64,000 bases of DNA from Megamerina dolium (GCA_963854835.1 OY978525.1:1569501-1633500); one strand, 5' to 3'. Positions 1 to 13,180 are shown, counted from the first letter of the stretch. Numbers and translations are program-made. The notes: generated from the letters alone by a model not told the origin.

Positions 1-1756
1 CTACGATATTATGAGGTTACTTCTTGATCTTCAGGTGTTGATTGTTAAGCGGTAAATGCTCATTCGAGCAATAATTTCTTTATGTTTCAGTTACGGGGTT
101 GTCCGTACTTGTGTTAACCTATAAAGCTAAACTATTGCTGAAAGGTTGACAACATTGCTTGAAGTTCCAAACAAATTGCAGATAATTGAGATAATTTTAA
201 TGAATCGCTTTTGATTTGCCACAAGTACGGGTATAATTTTAATGAGACTTGAAATAATAAAGAACTGTCAATATTAGTCCCATGGCTAGTTGGTTATGGA
301 GTCAAAGGAAAGCAATATACATATATACACACACACACACACGCACATAAGCATATTTATTTATTTTTCTTTATGGATGTTGCGCTTTGTGATCCTATTT
401 GAGTGCCATATTCAGACAAGAGACCAAATGCAAAAGAAAGGCGTAAAATGTAAACATAAAATAAAAGAATCTACCTTCACTTTTGTACTATGTGGGCTTT
501 ATTGTGCGAAAATTGTACCTGTAAATGACACATTTCTGTTGCACACACACACACACACACACATAACATGCGCACTTGCCTTTATTTCTTTCTTACACAA
601 GAAATAGCAGCATAGACTGCAAAGAAGGGAGGGCAAACGCCAGAGACCAGTGATAGCAGAAGTTTAAAAATCGTTTGCAAAGAATATGAGCGCAACGATG
701 AAATCATTTAATTGTCCCATCAGGCATAACAAGAACAACAACAACAATAACACATGCTTGAATCTTTCGTGCAGCACAGCGATGCTGTGTGCACAGCAGC
801 TCCTATAGCTTTTGTGTTGCTCATGCAACGATAATCGTCGACCAAAGTGGAATACAAAATAATAAAATAAAAGTGTATTTAGATGAAAAGTGGTAAAAAA
901 AAACACATTTTTTTTATAGAAGAACAAAATGAAGTTTATACTATGATTCTATTTTTTTAGTTTTGTTTATTTTTTTTTTTTTAATTCAAATTGAATTACC
1001 ACAAGGCGGCACTCACCGAACAAATGGACAGTGAAATGTGAATAGACAACAGATAGTGATGTGGTGCAGCAGATGTAAGCAACAACATAGAGGCGTTGGG
1101 GCAATGTGTCCAAATACACGGCAGAAATTAGCTATGCCAACGTATCATTCAGCAACACACTATGTTATATCACCAACGGAAGCGATGTGAGAACCACTTA
1201 TTGCTAGTGCACAATATGCGGGAGAGAAATTGTATATGTGTAATGTTGCGGATGCAACATTTTACTTTTATATGCAATGACGCAACCAACGAACCAACCA
1301 ACCAATCAGCTATATAGGAGCAATAGCATCAAGAAAACACGGAAATGAAAATTTTATGAGTGGAAATTTAATAATTCTACTACTGCTGCTGCTACTGTAA
1401 TTCGATGATACCCCACAAACACTGCAACTCAGACACATATGGTGGTTATGTGTTTGCTTGGATATGATTGTATGTATGTATGTGTGTGTGTGTGTGTCAC
1501 ATGTACGGTACTACTTCAAATCGAAATCGTCGTAGTAGTCGTTATCATCCTTTATCAAATGCAATTTGCTGTGAATTTATAAAATTTAAACGTCGCCGTC
1601 ACCGCACGGTGTCACCTTTGCATATAAGCTGTAATCAAAAAGAGTAAACTTTATGTAATTTCAAGCAAAATTTTACATTATCAAGAGATTGGCCCTATCA
1701 CTATTTCTAACTCCAATATGCTTCAACCTTTCGTACTGTAATAACTTAGTATAGTC
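1..1756. other. Non-coding (presumed upstream intron of the sns-like gene)
   Basis: No supportable gene. AT-rich DNA with CA repeats (about 330-345 and 541-562) and a TGTA/GT run at 1470-1498. Short open frames here consist of translated simple repeats. Confidence 0.6.
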
Positions 1757-2649
1757 GTCCTGAGGTCTTTAACTCCGACGCCTTGCTGGAACTCGTGAAA
1801 GCTGAGCCAAGTTTGACAGTCGATATGATGGCTGCAAGGTTGAATTCATCACATGGAACAGTTTACAGGCACCTGGTTCAATTGAGCAAGGTTTCAAAGC
1901 TGGGAAAATGGGTTCCGCATAAACTTTCCGTCGCAAACCTTCAACAGAGAATGAATGTGTGTTCTCAGCTGTTGCAGCGGCTTAAGAATGAGGGTTTTTT
2001 GAACCGTATTATTAGTGGGGACGAAAAATGAGTCCTTTATATAATCCTATTCGCAAACGCTAGTGGTTAGATAAAGATCAAACATCAGAACCAACCCCCA
2101 GAGATGGCCTCCTGTTGATGGAATATGGCCGGTATCATTTACTTTGATCTGCTGGAACCAAACCAGATGATCACAGCTGATTATTATTGTCATCAACTAT
2201 CCAAACTGAACGAAGCACTTGCAAAAAAATCGACCGTCTTTAGTCAATAGACGCAGAGTTTTGTTTCACCATGACAACGCAAGACCGCATACCGCAAGAC
2301 AGATCTTAGGCAAGCTGAACGAGCTCGGATGGAAGCTAATGCTGCATCCACCATACTCTCGGGATATTGCACCTTGCGATTATCACCTTCTCCGCGAACT
2401 TTAGTCCTATTTAAGTGATAAGAACTACACCTCAAAAGAAGCTATAAAATGGGATATCGATGCGTATTTTGACTCCAAGGCAAGGACAATTTTTTGAGCA
2501 GAGAATTAAAATTTTGCCTAAACGCTGGGAAGACATTGTAAATGATAATAATGCAGGAAAATATATTATTGATTAATAAATACTAAATTTCTTTTTTATT
2601 TACTTTAAAACCACCTAAGAAAAACGCACGAACTTATGAACTGACCTGA
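1757..2649 (+). mobile_element. Mariner (D34D) remnant, 5' end lost
   Basis: A degraded mariner transposase is readable in several frames. The N-terminal helix-turn-helix half (LLELVKAEPSLTVDMMAARL, then GKWVPHKLSV) ends at a premature TGA at 2029, just after the first catalytic Asp in ISGDEK; this replaces the Trp usual in GDEKW. After frameshifts, HHDNARPHTARQ carries the second Asp and HPPYSRDIAPCDYHL the third, with 34 residues between them, which is the mariner D34D spacing. A 3' terminal inverted repeat ends at 2649 (ACGCACGAACTTATGAACTG within it) and is followed by TA. No matching 5' repeat is present. Inactive. Confidence 0.85.
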
Positions 2650-4310
2650 TATAATATTCATAGGTTCACCAGAAGGCTTTTAAGTATAAAAAAAAAAATT
2701 TCATTTCTGTACTGGAGTTGGACTAAAAAGCAGCTTAATACTTTACATTTTCAATTAAATGTTCTTCTTTCATAATTCTACATTCAATGCTCTGCATAAT
2801 CCAATTTTCTGTACCCACTACCCACTCAACATGAAAACGTTTTAAAAAAATTGCAATTTTTGAATCAAAATATCATTAAATTTCATCCCTAGACCAAAAT
2901 TTTGTGAGAACACATTGTTGGCTTAATTATCTTCAACAATTAGGGACATTTAAAGCGATAGAGAATTTGAAAGAATTCGCACTTATTTTAAGGCTTCCAT
3001 ATAGAGTATTTACTGCGATTTGTTCAATAATGTTGCCAGAATGAAAAATTGACGTATTAGGTCTACAATTTTATATATTTCTCATACAAAATTACTATTT
3101 TGACTCACGTAATGAAGTTGCCAAGTCAATGCAATCGCATTCACCTTTAATCATTTTTTTTCCCCCTATTTTCTGTATAAGATTTACTTTTTGTCTGACA
3201 TTGCAACACTTTGCAACGCCACCACTACTACTGTTACTTCCTCCACACTATTGCTGCTGAGCATATAGCGTTGTTGGTGTTGATTCTGATATTGGCGCTG
3301 CTGCAGCGGCAACTAATAAAATTTTGTTGCCCACGGGGCATCCGGCAAGTGCTTATGTTTTTCCAAGGATGATAGTAGCGCCATTATGGCATTGTATGAG
3401 CACATATTTTTCATTACATTGTTGTAGGTACGAGTAGTATGTTGAAAGTATGTGTGCATATTTCTATTGTTGCTGCAATTTTAAACTAAATCCTGATGTG
3501 GGTACGTGTGTGTGTGTGTGTGTGTGTGTGTGAGTGTATGTTTTGGTCATCGTCAACTGATAGCTACATAATTTGAGCTGTTGAACAGAGGGAAATAAAA
3601 TTTAATTGCAGAGGAAATCATTTTGCACGCGTACTCTAAAGCCTTACTCCTACTACTATGTACATATACATTTGTGTGGTTGTGTGTGTGTGTGTATGTG
3701 TTAGTATTATTGTTGTATTTTCTTATTTTACACACAAACAGTGCAACAAAAATGTTTGTTGTTTTGTAATTTTTATACGTATATTTTTATTTTTATTATT
3801 ATTATTTTACTGACCACTGACCAGCGTTTGGTGTTAGTTAGCAATCGTGTGAATGAAACAGCGAATAAATTGGCAAAGTTGGTTGTTTTCATTTATTTTT
3901 TGAAAATTTAAATAATATAATTGAATAACTTTAGCAAAAGTGTCATGCGGTTTGTGTGTGATTCATTTATCCCGCTGATATTGAACATGCAAAGCAATCG
4001 ATATCCAAATATACTCGTATGTAGGTTTGAAAATTAGGTGCGATATTTAAATATATGACTTTTTTGAAGCTGTAGAGCTATTTTATCAATGAGAATAACT
4101 AATCAATATTTCAGCCGTTTGCGAGCGACAAATTTCCATGTCAAATTTCAATGATCCATTTATTTAAGCAAAAAAATGACTTAAACGTGCTGCAAATTAG
4201 AAATTTTGGCTGAGAATCATATGTTAAACTTCCAAAGATCCATTTCAAATGAGCTGAATATAAAAATGAAAACAACATATGTGTCTCAGATGAATTTTAT
4301 TTCGAATTTG
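2650..4310. other. Non-coding, no gene seen
   Basis: AT-rich sequence with a (GT)n run at 3505-3532 and a second GT run near 3676-3694. Some phrases around 2880-3060 faintly resemble the dispersed tandem repeats described further on, but too weakly to annotate. Confidence 0.5.
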
Positions 4311-5020
4311 GAATGAATTTGTTTGTAGGTGCCCTCTTAAAGGGCGAAGATAGGACTGAAGTATGAGGAAATTCGAGAATGGTGACAACTGCATTAATTT
4401 TTGTCAAAGTTTTCAATTTTGTACCGAAGCCTCTTCAAGGGATCGAGATAGGGAATATATATGCTCTGGAGAATTATTGGGAAAGAAAATTTAATGGGGG
4501 TTAGCCTTAAATTTCGTTCCTTTAAAGCTGATTTCTGGGGTGCTAAGTGGTTATATGTCGATTTTAAGGCGTGTTTGCATACATTTTGTATGGCAGTCGA
4601 CTTAAAGGGTGCATATAGTGGCTGAATATACCTGAGAAAATGTTTTGATTAAAAAATTAATAAGACGTATTTGAGAAAGAAGTCTATTAAAACCTTAATT
4701 TTGTGTGAAAGGTGCCCTAAGGGTGGTGATTTTGGGTATGTACGATATGTGTGGAAGAGATGTTGGAAAAGAAAAATTAATAGAAGTCAGCCGTACATTT
4801 CACCCATAGGCCGATATATTGATATGTAGTTGGAATCACCTTAATGTTAGAATCGATTGGTTTGACATATTTCCCGTATAAAAATTTGTCAAAAAGCCGA
4901 CTCTAATTTTAAGATGATTCTAAATTTGACGAGTCATTATGTTCAAATAATAAGAGACTGATAAAAAAACGAATGTTGTCCAATTTTAAGGTTCATGTGA
5001 CTATTCTAAAATTTCATGAA
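4311..5020 (+). repeat. Degenerate tandem array, dispersed repeat family 2
   Basis: Several diverged units follow each other. Each has a core like GTGCCCT..AAGGG, then a GATAGG-type phrase, GGGAAAGAAAATTAATGGG, a CACC/TTCC phrase and a stretch near ATATGTCGATTTT. The AATTAATGG-like core recurs near 4491, 4657 and 4776. Related units lie on the + strand near 33650-33800, 34250-34440 and 45040-45240 and on the - strand near 38090-38480 and 52230-52700. No coding capacity; origin unknown. Confidence 0.5.
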
Positions 5021-6219
5021 ACTTTCTATTTGATGGTTTTTGATCAAATTGAATATTTTTAGCCTATGAGAACTAGCAAAAATAAAGATCCATACGCAGG
5101 GTTCATATTAGTATGAAAGAAAAGCAATTAATAAAATCAAAAATGGTATTTTGCTTGTTGCAGAAACGGGAAATTTGATAGTTATCATTATTCAATATGA
5201 ACTATCTTCCATCTTCTGAACCTTATACTCCTTGTTGTTTCATACAAACTCTTATAGAAGCATATAGAATCTAAACGAAATAGGTAATCGTACAATTTGA
5301 CCACATCAAATCAGCTTATCGCATTCTATACTCTACTGACATTGGCTGATTTGGTTTGTGTGGTCTTCAATATTGATTGTGGCAATATGGGGTCAGTCCA
5401 CTGTTGCATTCCCTTAGATACAACTACGAAAACTACATATATCTGCCATACGTTATCTAGTTATAAGTATGGTACAATATCATTGCACTGACAATGAGAC
5501 AGATAATATCGAATAACAGAAATTGTACACTTTAAGCATTTATATATCTTTCTGTGTAGCTATGTCGATTTCAAATCAAACAGCCACTATAGCTGATTTA
5601 TGTATCTATCGAATCTAAATTGCATTTCCATGTTTCTCTCATACCAACCTGCATAAAAGATGATATTGCTGTTGCCATTGCCATTGATGTTGCATATATT
5701 TGCATTGTATCCATGAGAAATTGTGCAAATAATATAAATTTGTGGGAGTAGAAATATTTCTTGCTGCAAGCAATACTTATGGTAGTACCATGCACAAATC
5801 AATCCACAATTGCTACGAAGAACATTTAATTATATGGGAAGTTAAATTTGGTAGCAAATGATGGTTGCAAACTAAAAAAAAAAATAACACACACACACAC
5901 ACACATACAGTAGCATTGAGTTAAGTGGAACGGAAATTCGCAGCATTCCTTATTCCTGCTTACGATATATTTGCTACTGCTACTGCTAATTATATTTATC
6001 GTATGTAGTTGCATCTGTATCATATCGTGTATTATTTAATTAATTTCAATATGAGCAAACCACATAATATTCGTACAAACATATGGATTACTATTTTTTC
6101 TTACAACACTCTCTACTACACTATATTTATTTAAATCCATTATACTGATCCCCTACTGTTGGTAAAATATTACTGTAATTTTATTTATGTGCTTTCTTCT
6201 TTTTTGTTACGAATTTCAG
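5021..6219. other. Non-coding intron sequence before the 6220 exon
   Basis: Nothing beyond AT-rich sequence, a CA run at 5886-5905 and the polypyrimidine tract leading into the acceptor at 6217-6219. Confidence 0.5.
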
Positions 6220-6413
6220 CTAATTCTCGAACTTTGCCACATCCACGACACAATAGCAATAATAATGCTATCAACATTATGGATCATAGAGCACGCGACG
6301 ATCAAATGCTGATTAATAAAGGCGTATATATTCCGTCCCCATCGCCAGCGCCACCGCCAGATGGCTCATATTATAATATGAATAGCGATCGATATTTATC
6401 GTATCCACCAATG
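6220..6413 (+). CDS. sns: Internal exon of a nephrin-like adhesion receptor (candidate sns), cytoplasmic tail
   Basis: This 194-bp exon lies between a pyrimidine-rich acceptor ending in CAG at 6217-6219 and a consensus donor ATG|GTGAGTA at 6414. It starts two bases into a split codon and ends exactly on a codon. The 64 whole codons read a hydrophilic tail: a basic TLPHPRH stretch, an Asn run, MDHRARDDQ, a Ser/Pro-rich block (SPSPAPPPDG), then a tyrosine-rich end (SYYNM, DRYLSYPPM). No membrane segment or Ig domain is present, so it is intracellular sequence; the tyrosines would suit SH2/SH3 adaptor docking, as in nephrin-type receptors. It joins in phase 0 to the exon at 47136. Identity as sns rests mainly on the C-terminus of that last exon; the paralogue hibris or a Kirre-like receptor cannot be excluded. 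No other exon was seen left of it in the first 6.2 kb. Confidence 0.7.
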
Positions 6414-6529
6414 GTGAGTAAATAGAATATATTTAAAAAAATATTTTAAAATTCCATGCTGAGGCTCTTATATTGAAGGTAGGCGTATTCGAGTACGCCA
6501 TATTAATTCATTTATTCGATATTTTTATA

Positions 6530-6615
6530 TTTTTGTGCATACCTTTGTATGGAATATACGAGTAGGTGTAGTTTTTATCCAATTTCGCCCATTTATATGT
6601 TTGGGGCGGCTCCAC
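6530..6615 (+). repeat. Solo unit of dispersed repeat family 1
   Basis: The phrase TTTGTATGGAATATACGAGT and the following TTTTTATCCAATTTCGCCCA match the core of the tandem arrays at 57.6-58.5 kb (TTTGTATGGGAGGTAGGCGT, then TTTTATCCGATTA). It lies just upstream of a SINE copy. Confidence 0.5.
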
Positions 6616-6650
6616 CATTACCAAAACTAATTTTAGTTTGGTTATTGCTG

Positions 6651-6995
6651 GTGCCGTGCGCTCAATGGTTAGTGTGGTGGCCTTCTGATCTCTAGGTCGT
6701 GGGTTCAATCCCCGGCTGAAGCATAACAAAATTAATATCAAAAAGATTTTTCTTTCGAAAGGTATCCACCTTCCGGCAGTAACAATTTGCCATGAAAAAG
6801 CTTATAAAAGAACTCTGTGATAAAGCTAAGAAAAAGTGATGTCACAAGGGTTCTGCCGTTCGGAACCGGCTAAAATAAGTAGGTGCCTTCTAATATTGTC
6901 CAAAATTTAACGCGCACAACAGTAATGGAAGAGAAGCTCGGTCAAAGAGCCCTTCGTGGCTCATAAGTGCCTTATATTTATTTATTTATTTATTT
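6651..6995 (+). mobile_element. tRNA-derived SINE, copy A
   Basis: The head is tRNA-like, with a degenerate A box (CGTGCGCTCAATGGTTAGTG) and a good B box (GGTTCAATCCC), the internal RNA polymerase III promoter. The body has the family phrases TTTCTTTCGAA, AAAAAGTGATGTCACAAGGG, CGTTCGGAACCGGCTAAAAT and AACAGTAATGGAAGAGAAGC, and the tail is TTTATTTATTTATTT. A short TTATTGC flanks both ends (6642-6648, 6996-7002) as a possible target duplication. Non-coding and dependent on LINE machinery. Confidence 0.85.
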
Positions 6996-7107
6996 TTATT
7001 GCACCTTAGTGAAGCGTTTTTTATATTTTGTTGTTTTTCGAAAATATGAGGGGTCACTATTAATTTTGTTGTTGTTTTTTTTTTTTTCAAAAACCAGTTA
7101 CTATGGA

Positions 7108-7556
7108 GTTTTTTAGATACCAGAAATTCATATCCGATATTTCCAATATTAAGAACATCCACCAGAGGGTGATACAGAGGAATTTCTTATAATGTTTTAC
7201 GTCCTTTCTAAGGAAAATCATAATTTTGACAAAATAATAAAATAATTAAAAATATTTTTATTTATTTTTATGAATGTTTTGTAACTTATAAAACTTTGAA
7301 TATCGAAATTGTCGCACTCTCGTATAACAGATTTTGTATGGCAACACTAATTTATAGCATCACAACAAGTTTGACATTAGTGTCAAACCGGCAAACAACA
7401 TGAATAAATGAGATAAACCTTTCAAAATATTTTTTAAAAATCCTTTTTTCAATTTATATAATTTTTTTTAACTTATGAGAAATTCATCTGTAGCGCCCTC
7501 TGGCGAATGTTTTTAGCAAAAAATAAATATCAGAAATGAATTTCTCGTACCTTACC
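7108..7556. mobile_element. MITE-like element with terminal inverted repeats of about 80 bp
   Basis: The left arm (7110-7200) and the reverse complement of the right arm (7470-7556) align over about 80 bp with scattered mismatches. Shared blocks include GAAATTCAT, CCAGAGGG and GAATTTCT.ATAA. The interior is AT-rich and non-coding and holds a short perfect palindrome, GTTTGACA-TTAG-TGTCAAAC, at 7370-7389. The target duplication is unclear. Confidence 0.6.
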
Positions 7557-7750
7557 AACTATAATATTTATTATTATTTTTTTATTTTAATACAAAGTCG
7601 TAGCTTTGGTTGTGATGTTTATTTTCAAAATTGTCTTAGTTGCTCAAAAGCCACAATTAACCACCTAACTACATGATGCACTACCTACATATTGTAGAAG
7701 TGACACTTTTGTAAAATGATGGCAATTTTAAAATGACCACCTTATAATCA

Positions 7751-7782
<32 letters not shown>

Positions 7783-9815
7783 TAGTTTGCATAGTGAATG
7801 AGAGCAGCAGCTTGTGAAATGAGTTTTGTTGGCATGGTCGTGCTTCTGGCATATACGATGTATGCATAGTACGTACATACGAGTACTATATACTGATAAG
7901 CCGAAAGGTAGGTCATTCTATGATGATATTTTTTTGTGTCTGTGTGGAATAAAAAATGCATACAGTTACTTTGGTCTTTGTACTTTAGCTTAATCACTCT
8001 GTTTGGATCTGGCGAGGGTGTACGTATTATTTTGTGCAATTAGTTTAATTTGATGCACTGACACGCTGTGTATTATGTATATGAGAGTGTGTGTGTGTGT
8101 GTGTGTATGCGTGTGTGTTTATTTGCGTGCATAAAGTTTAAACAACAAGTAAACTATGTAAGAAGATCAAATTGCCATTTTTTTATGATAGTCACACCCA
8201 TTCAATTTTCAATCAAATATAACATACACTCTTGCTCGCATTCAACTATGTACGAGTAGCTATTAATACGTGTATTGACCTCGAAAACAATTATTTTAAA
8301 AACGACAAATAGAGAGGAAGAGAGGGGGAGAGAGAGAGTCTTTTAATTACGTTCAATGCATAATTGAATGATCAAAGTGCTGGAATAACTTTTGAACTTT
8401 GCTGAGAATATGGCGGAGCATACAGTTAGTTCTTTTTTTTTTTATATCATAATGGCTGATTGACTGACCCTCAGAGTTAATTTCTTCAAAAAGTTTTTCT
8501 GATTATTTTTTACATTTTTTTTTATCTTTTCTCTTTTTGGAGGATATCAGCTTATTTAACGCTTCCTGGCATTTTGCCGCTTTTAATTAATTTTTATTAT
8601 TAATTTTTTATTTCATTCTCTCTCCCCTGTTTCTCTTATTTGCTCTCTATCTCTCTCTATTTTTCTTTTGTTTAGTTGTTTAAACAAGAAACTATTTTAT
8701 TTTATTTCATCTTTCATTGTGTGTGTGTGTGTGTGTGTGTGTTTATGGATAAGTCTGTGCATACTCTCGCATTTAAGCTATGTTTTTTTTTCCTTTTTCT
8801 TCTTCTTCTTATCTTTCGGAAAACACTGCTTGCAACTACAACATATACATACATGCACATATGTTTGTATTGTATTTGCAGTCATGTTCCCGCGTTGATA
8901 TGCTTCTTCGTATGTTGTATTAATACAATAAATACATATGTACAGATCCATGTATTCATTTTACTTCCTGCTGATAGAGAGAAATGATGATGATGAGAAA
9001 CAGAAACAGGCACACATTTGTGTAGAACGGTGCTACCGGGAGGCAGGTTTCATTATATGTGATAGCGAAGAGATTTATCTCGGAGCACAATTTGTTTGGC
9101 TTAACTTTTTCTGCAGCTAAATTACCCAGCGCGTATGTAAAACGGTATTTACTTAAGCTAAGCACTCACATACACACACACACACACATATATATACAAC
9201 ATCATCACATGGCAGTATTCATTTCATGAATTTTTTTTTGATATGCCGCACATCAAATGCAACACTGTTGCTGTTATTGCTACTACTGTGGCATGCGGCA
9301 GCATATCTTGTTTCCTTCAATATTTGTAAAGGGTGTGTTTGTTAGAATGTTGTAATTTCTAATAAAAAACTATTGTTGTTATGAATAGATTTCACTACTT
9401 AAGAAGTTGTTAAAAAAATGACAAAATTTGTTAATTCAGCAACGCACATACTGTTTTGATTTGTGTCCGCCTACATTGTATGCATTTTTTAGCGAAAGGC
9501 CAGACATCTACCGTTAAAAGGTCAAATTTTTGCAAGAACTAAAACCACAATTTGGATCATGCGTTTGTATAGGACAAAAACCTAACCTAAATTGCACTTT
9601 CCCTTGCGAAATTCTTCTTTGGCATAATTTTTGTTTGAATGCCTTGATTAGGGGACAAATGTCACAAATGACCACAAAAAAAACTCTTCAGATGCCACTA
9701 CAATGAACCAAATTGTTAATATTTGGTATTTATGGGATCCATTGGGCCATAATTCTTTAGATTTGTGTCCCATTAGCACTATATTGCTAATGTTGAACAT
9801 TTTGGAGCCATGATA
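7557..9815. other. Non-coding, microsatellite-rich
   Basis: No gene seen. GT runs lie at 7751-7778, 8086-8105 and 8718-8741, with pyrimidine-rich and T-rich tracts around 8420-8670 and a CA run near 9172-9188. Open frames here are translated simple repeats. Confidence 0.55.
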
Positions 9816-10489
9816 TTACGATGGCAAGACGAAGTATCTAAGGTCAACAAACAAAGAGTCCCGGCATCTTGGACAGCGCGTCACTGTTGACAACTACGCT
9901 TTTGAAGTAGTAAGGGACTTTGTCTATCTTGGAACCAGCATTAACTGCAGTAATGACGTCAGCTTGGAGATATTGCGAAGGATCACTCTTGCAAACAGGT
10001 GCTATTTTGGGCTAAGTAAGCAATTGAGAAGTCGAGCCCTCTCTCGAAGAACGAAAACTACACTCTACAAGTCTCTCATCATGCCTGTCCTTACATATGG
10101 CGCTGAGCCTGGACAATTTCCACCTCGGATGAGCGAATGCTTGAAGTTTTCGAGAGAAAAGTCCTACGCAAGATCTGTGGACCTAGTTGTGTTGGTGGCG
10201 AGTACCGAATAAGGCGCAACCATGAGCTGTACGAGCTGTATGCCGATATTGACATAGTAAAGCGCATCAAAATCCAGCGGCTGCATTGGCTAGGTCATGT
10301 AGAGCGAATGGAAGAACACACTCCAAATAAGAAGATGGAAGAGGAAGACCTAACCTGCAGTGGAGAACCCGACGGTGCTTGGAATTTCTAACTGGCGCCA
10401 GCTAGCGGAAAACAGAGATGGCTAGCGAAGCATGTTATATTCAGCCTAAATCGATATTCGGTTGTTATATCCACATAAGTAAGTAAGTA
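9816..10489 (+). mobile_element. RTE-like LINE fragment, 3' end
   Basis: Degraded reverse-transcriptase C-terminal sequence is readable across frames: VTVDNYAFEVVRDFVYLGTS, RRITLANRCYFGLSKQL, TLYKSLIMPVLTYGAE, then YELYADIDIVKRIKIQRLHW and LGHVERMEE. These phrases are typical of the RTE-like LINE segment widespread in insects. The usual GAE-T-W is broken by a frameshift at about 10110. The 3' tail is TAAGTAAGTAAGTAA (10475-10489), shared with the copy at 30.3 kb. 5' truncated and inactive. A MITE follows the tail directly. Confidence 0.8.
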
Positions 10490-11017
10490 ATAGCCTAGAC
10501 AGATGGCAGCCTAATTCCGGATTACCGGCGCACTTAATCCGAATAAAATAATAACCTGACAGACGGCAGTATTGCGGATTAACTAAACGGCTGATTGCTG
10601 TTTTATTAGGTCTGTCCACTTACATTACTATCACTATCAATTTCTGTCGTCTATCACTCTCGATATGAGAAAATCTACAAGAAGTACGGTAACTGAAAAC
10701 TATCAGAAACTTGTAAATTGACATTCACCGTTCGTAATTGGCAGCTGGATTTATTTGTTCGCCAAGACCTTTCATGTTGAAAACTGTTAACAATTGTTGA
10801 AAGTTTTTTGTTAGCGAACACACCTAATATTTTGTAAAATGGATGGAGAAAAATTCACAATAGACAATTTTCAGCAGTGTTGCCATCGCAAATTTCCCTA
10901 ATCCTCTTTTATTTTGAGAATTAACTCATAGAGTTTATGCGGATTAGCTGCAGTTAATGCCCGAGTTAATTCGAATTAACTCGGTAATCCGGAATTAGGC
11001 TGCCGTCTGTCTAGGCT
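10490..11017. mobile_element. 528-bp MITE, copy 1, with 37-bp inverted repeats and TAA duplication
   Basis: The left end starts TAGCCTAGACAGATGGCAGC and the right end is its reverse complement over 37 bp with one mismatch. TAA flanks both sides (10487-10489, 11018-11020). The 3-bp TAA duplication fits PIF/Harbinger-type transposition, but a 2-bp TA reading is possible. The interior has no coding frame. It is inserted at the TAAG tail of the preceding LINE. A second copy lies at 54381-54873. Confidence 0.85.
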
Positions 11018-11020
11018 ATA

Positions 11021-13180
11021 AGATACTATAAATGCGCTCCATCAATTTGGAGGAGATGTGATTTCATCAAGGCGAGATATAGTGGAAGCGTTTCATATAA
11101 AAGTTGGCCGTATACATATAGCAAAAAACAGAGCTAGGTGGTTGAACTCTGTTTCACATCTATTTCTTTGGTTAAAATGTATAAGGTTTGTAAAAATTTT
11201 TAAGATCCGCAAGTAGACACACCCAAATTTCAAATATAATCGATTTCAGTAATGTGGGATATCTATAACTTGTAATTGATTTCAAAAAATGTCACAACAA
11301 CAATCAATCTACTTGCAGAAGAAAATTATTATTATTATTTAAAATAATCTAATAAATTATTTCGCGAAATGAAGTTGTCATCGGCTATGCCATAAAATCA
11401 TATCCCGTACAAAATAGACGTTTTTTCTGTACTGAAACTACAACACTTTTTTAAAAAAATACCCTTTACATTCATACTTGTTTATACATATATGTATTTA
11501 TATACATAATACTTTACATGGCATAGAGAAAATTCTTTCTCGTTATTATTTATATTCAATCTCCTTTCGTGTCTCTACATTTTCTTCTTTTTACATCTCA
11601 GCAGCAGCGGCAGCAGCAGCAGCAGCAGCAGGAGCAGCAGTAGAAAAGCATTTATTGACATAAAGTTGTAGAAAACTTTGCATTTTGTTGCATCGAAGCA
11701 AAGCAAAACAAACATAATTTCCTTCTCACGTCACCCGCACAGGCGCAAACACAACCAAACATGCAATAACTATACAATACAACAACAACAAAGCCATACA
11801 TTGTGCAGCTTTGGCAACAGTGATGTGCTGTGCTGTTGCTGCGCTATGCTATGCTGTGCGGATGATGGTGTTGGCTAATCGCAAGTAGTGATAACTTTCA
11901 AGTTTCATTTAGCGTGTTCATCGCGTACCAAAAACTTTAGCACGCACGCATACACACACACAAACACATACAAATGCACATGGGTCTAGTATTGTATGTA
12001 TGTACATAGAGGTACACATGAGCGAACACATACGAGCGTGATGCACATGAATGAATGAATGAATGAGTGAGTGAATGAACGAACGAATGGAGTACAAGAA
12101 GCAGAAATCGAGCGTTTTTATTTGTTTTACATTCTATATCCATGGTTCATTGTTTGTTGCATGTGAGCGGCGGTAAGAGAGGGAAAGGGGTACCGGGAAA
12201 ATTAAATTAAAACAGCATCACTGCTCACGAACATGATGCTAAGCTGATCCGGAGTATTTGAAATGGAAATAATAAATTTTCAAACTAACAGTCGAGAGCT
12301 TAAATGCAACAATTGGCATTGAAAGGGATTAAGTGCGTTGAATACACCACCACGTTCGTATACATTCATATTACACATACACATGTATGTACCATGAACT
12401 GTGCAAACATACATGTTCGCAACAATGTATATATAAGATGCCCTCATCCTTTTAAATGTTGCTTTGCAGTACAAATATTGTGTCCATTTCACTTCAAATT
12501 CATCGTCCTTTAATAAATGTATTAGTCATGGGTGGTGGAATGCTATAATATGGTAGTTGTTGTTGTTGTTGGTGGCGACATACTCACCCAGTACCCACCC
12601 AAGACTTAGCTCCAGTTATGAACAATGTGGCATCACATGTCCCTGTCAGATATTGCGGTTGTATGCTTGCTCCCTTCTTAATAACGTGCATATGTATGCA
12701 GCATAATCATTTATCAAGTATGTACGAGTAAACAGCTAGCAATTGTGTATACGCTTAGCGTATTTACGCAGTATATACTACGTACCTACTCTCCACATAG
12801 TATATATCGATAGACAAACAAAAGATCAGTTCTTGAGCATATGATGTGGCGCATTTTATGGTGATTGTGATTATTCTACTGCTGCTGCTGCTGCTGCGGC
12901 TGCCGTTATTACGGCTGATGCTTCTACGATATACGGATAAATTTAAAGCTTAGAAACAAACAAAACAAAAGCAAGCGAATAGGAGAAAACAAACCGCAAA
13001 TTGTATGCGCGCACAAGCATGCATTAAGCTGCCACCATTGATGCATCGTTGACGATTTACTTGCACAAGGAGGTCGCATGTGATAATTAAATTCTGCTTT
13101 AAGCAAGCAATTCTTAAAGTTTCTACTACTAGAAAAGATTTGAATTTAACTAAAATTAAAAATAAATTCTGTTTTATATA
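11021..13180. other. Non-coding, no gene seen
   Basis: The stretch has trinucleotide tracts (GCA at 11605-11640, TGC near 12878-12900, TTG near 12556-12571), a GAAT/GAGT run at 12048-12085 and CA/TGTA tracts. The alanine-rich open frame over the GCA tract is a translated microsatellite, not a gene. Confidence 0.5.

Noticed and set aside
11478..11663. Open frame with an alanine run on the + strand
   Set aside because: It is a translated GCA microsatellite with no splice context or conserved flank.
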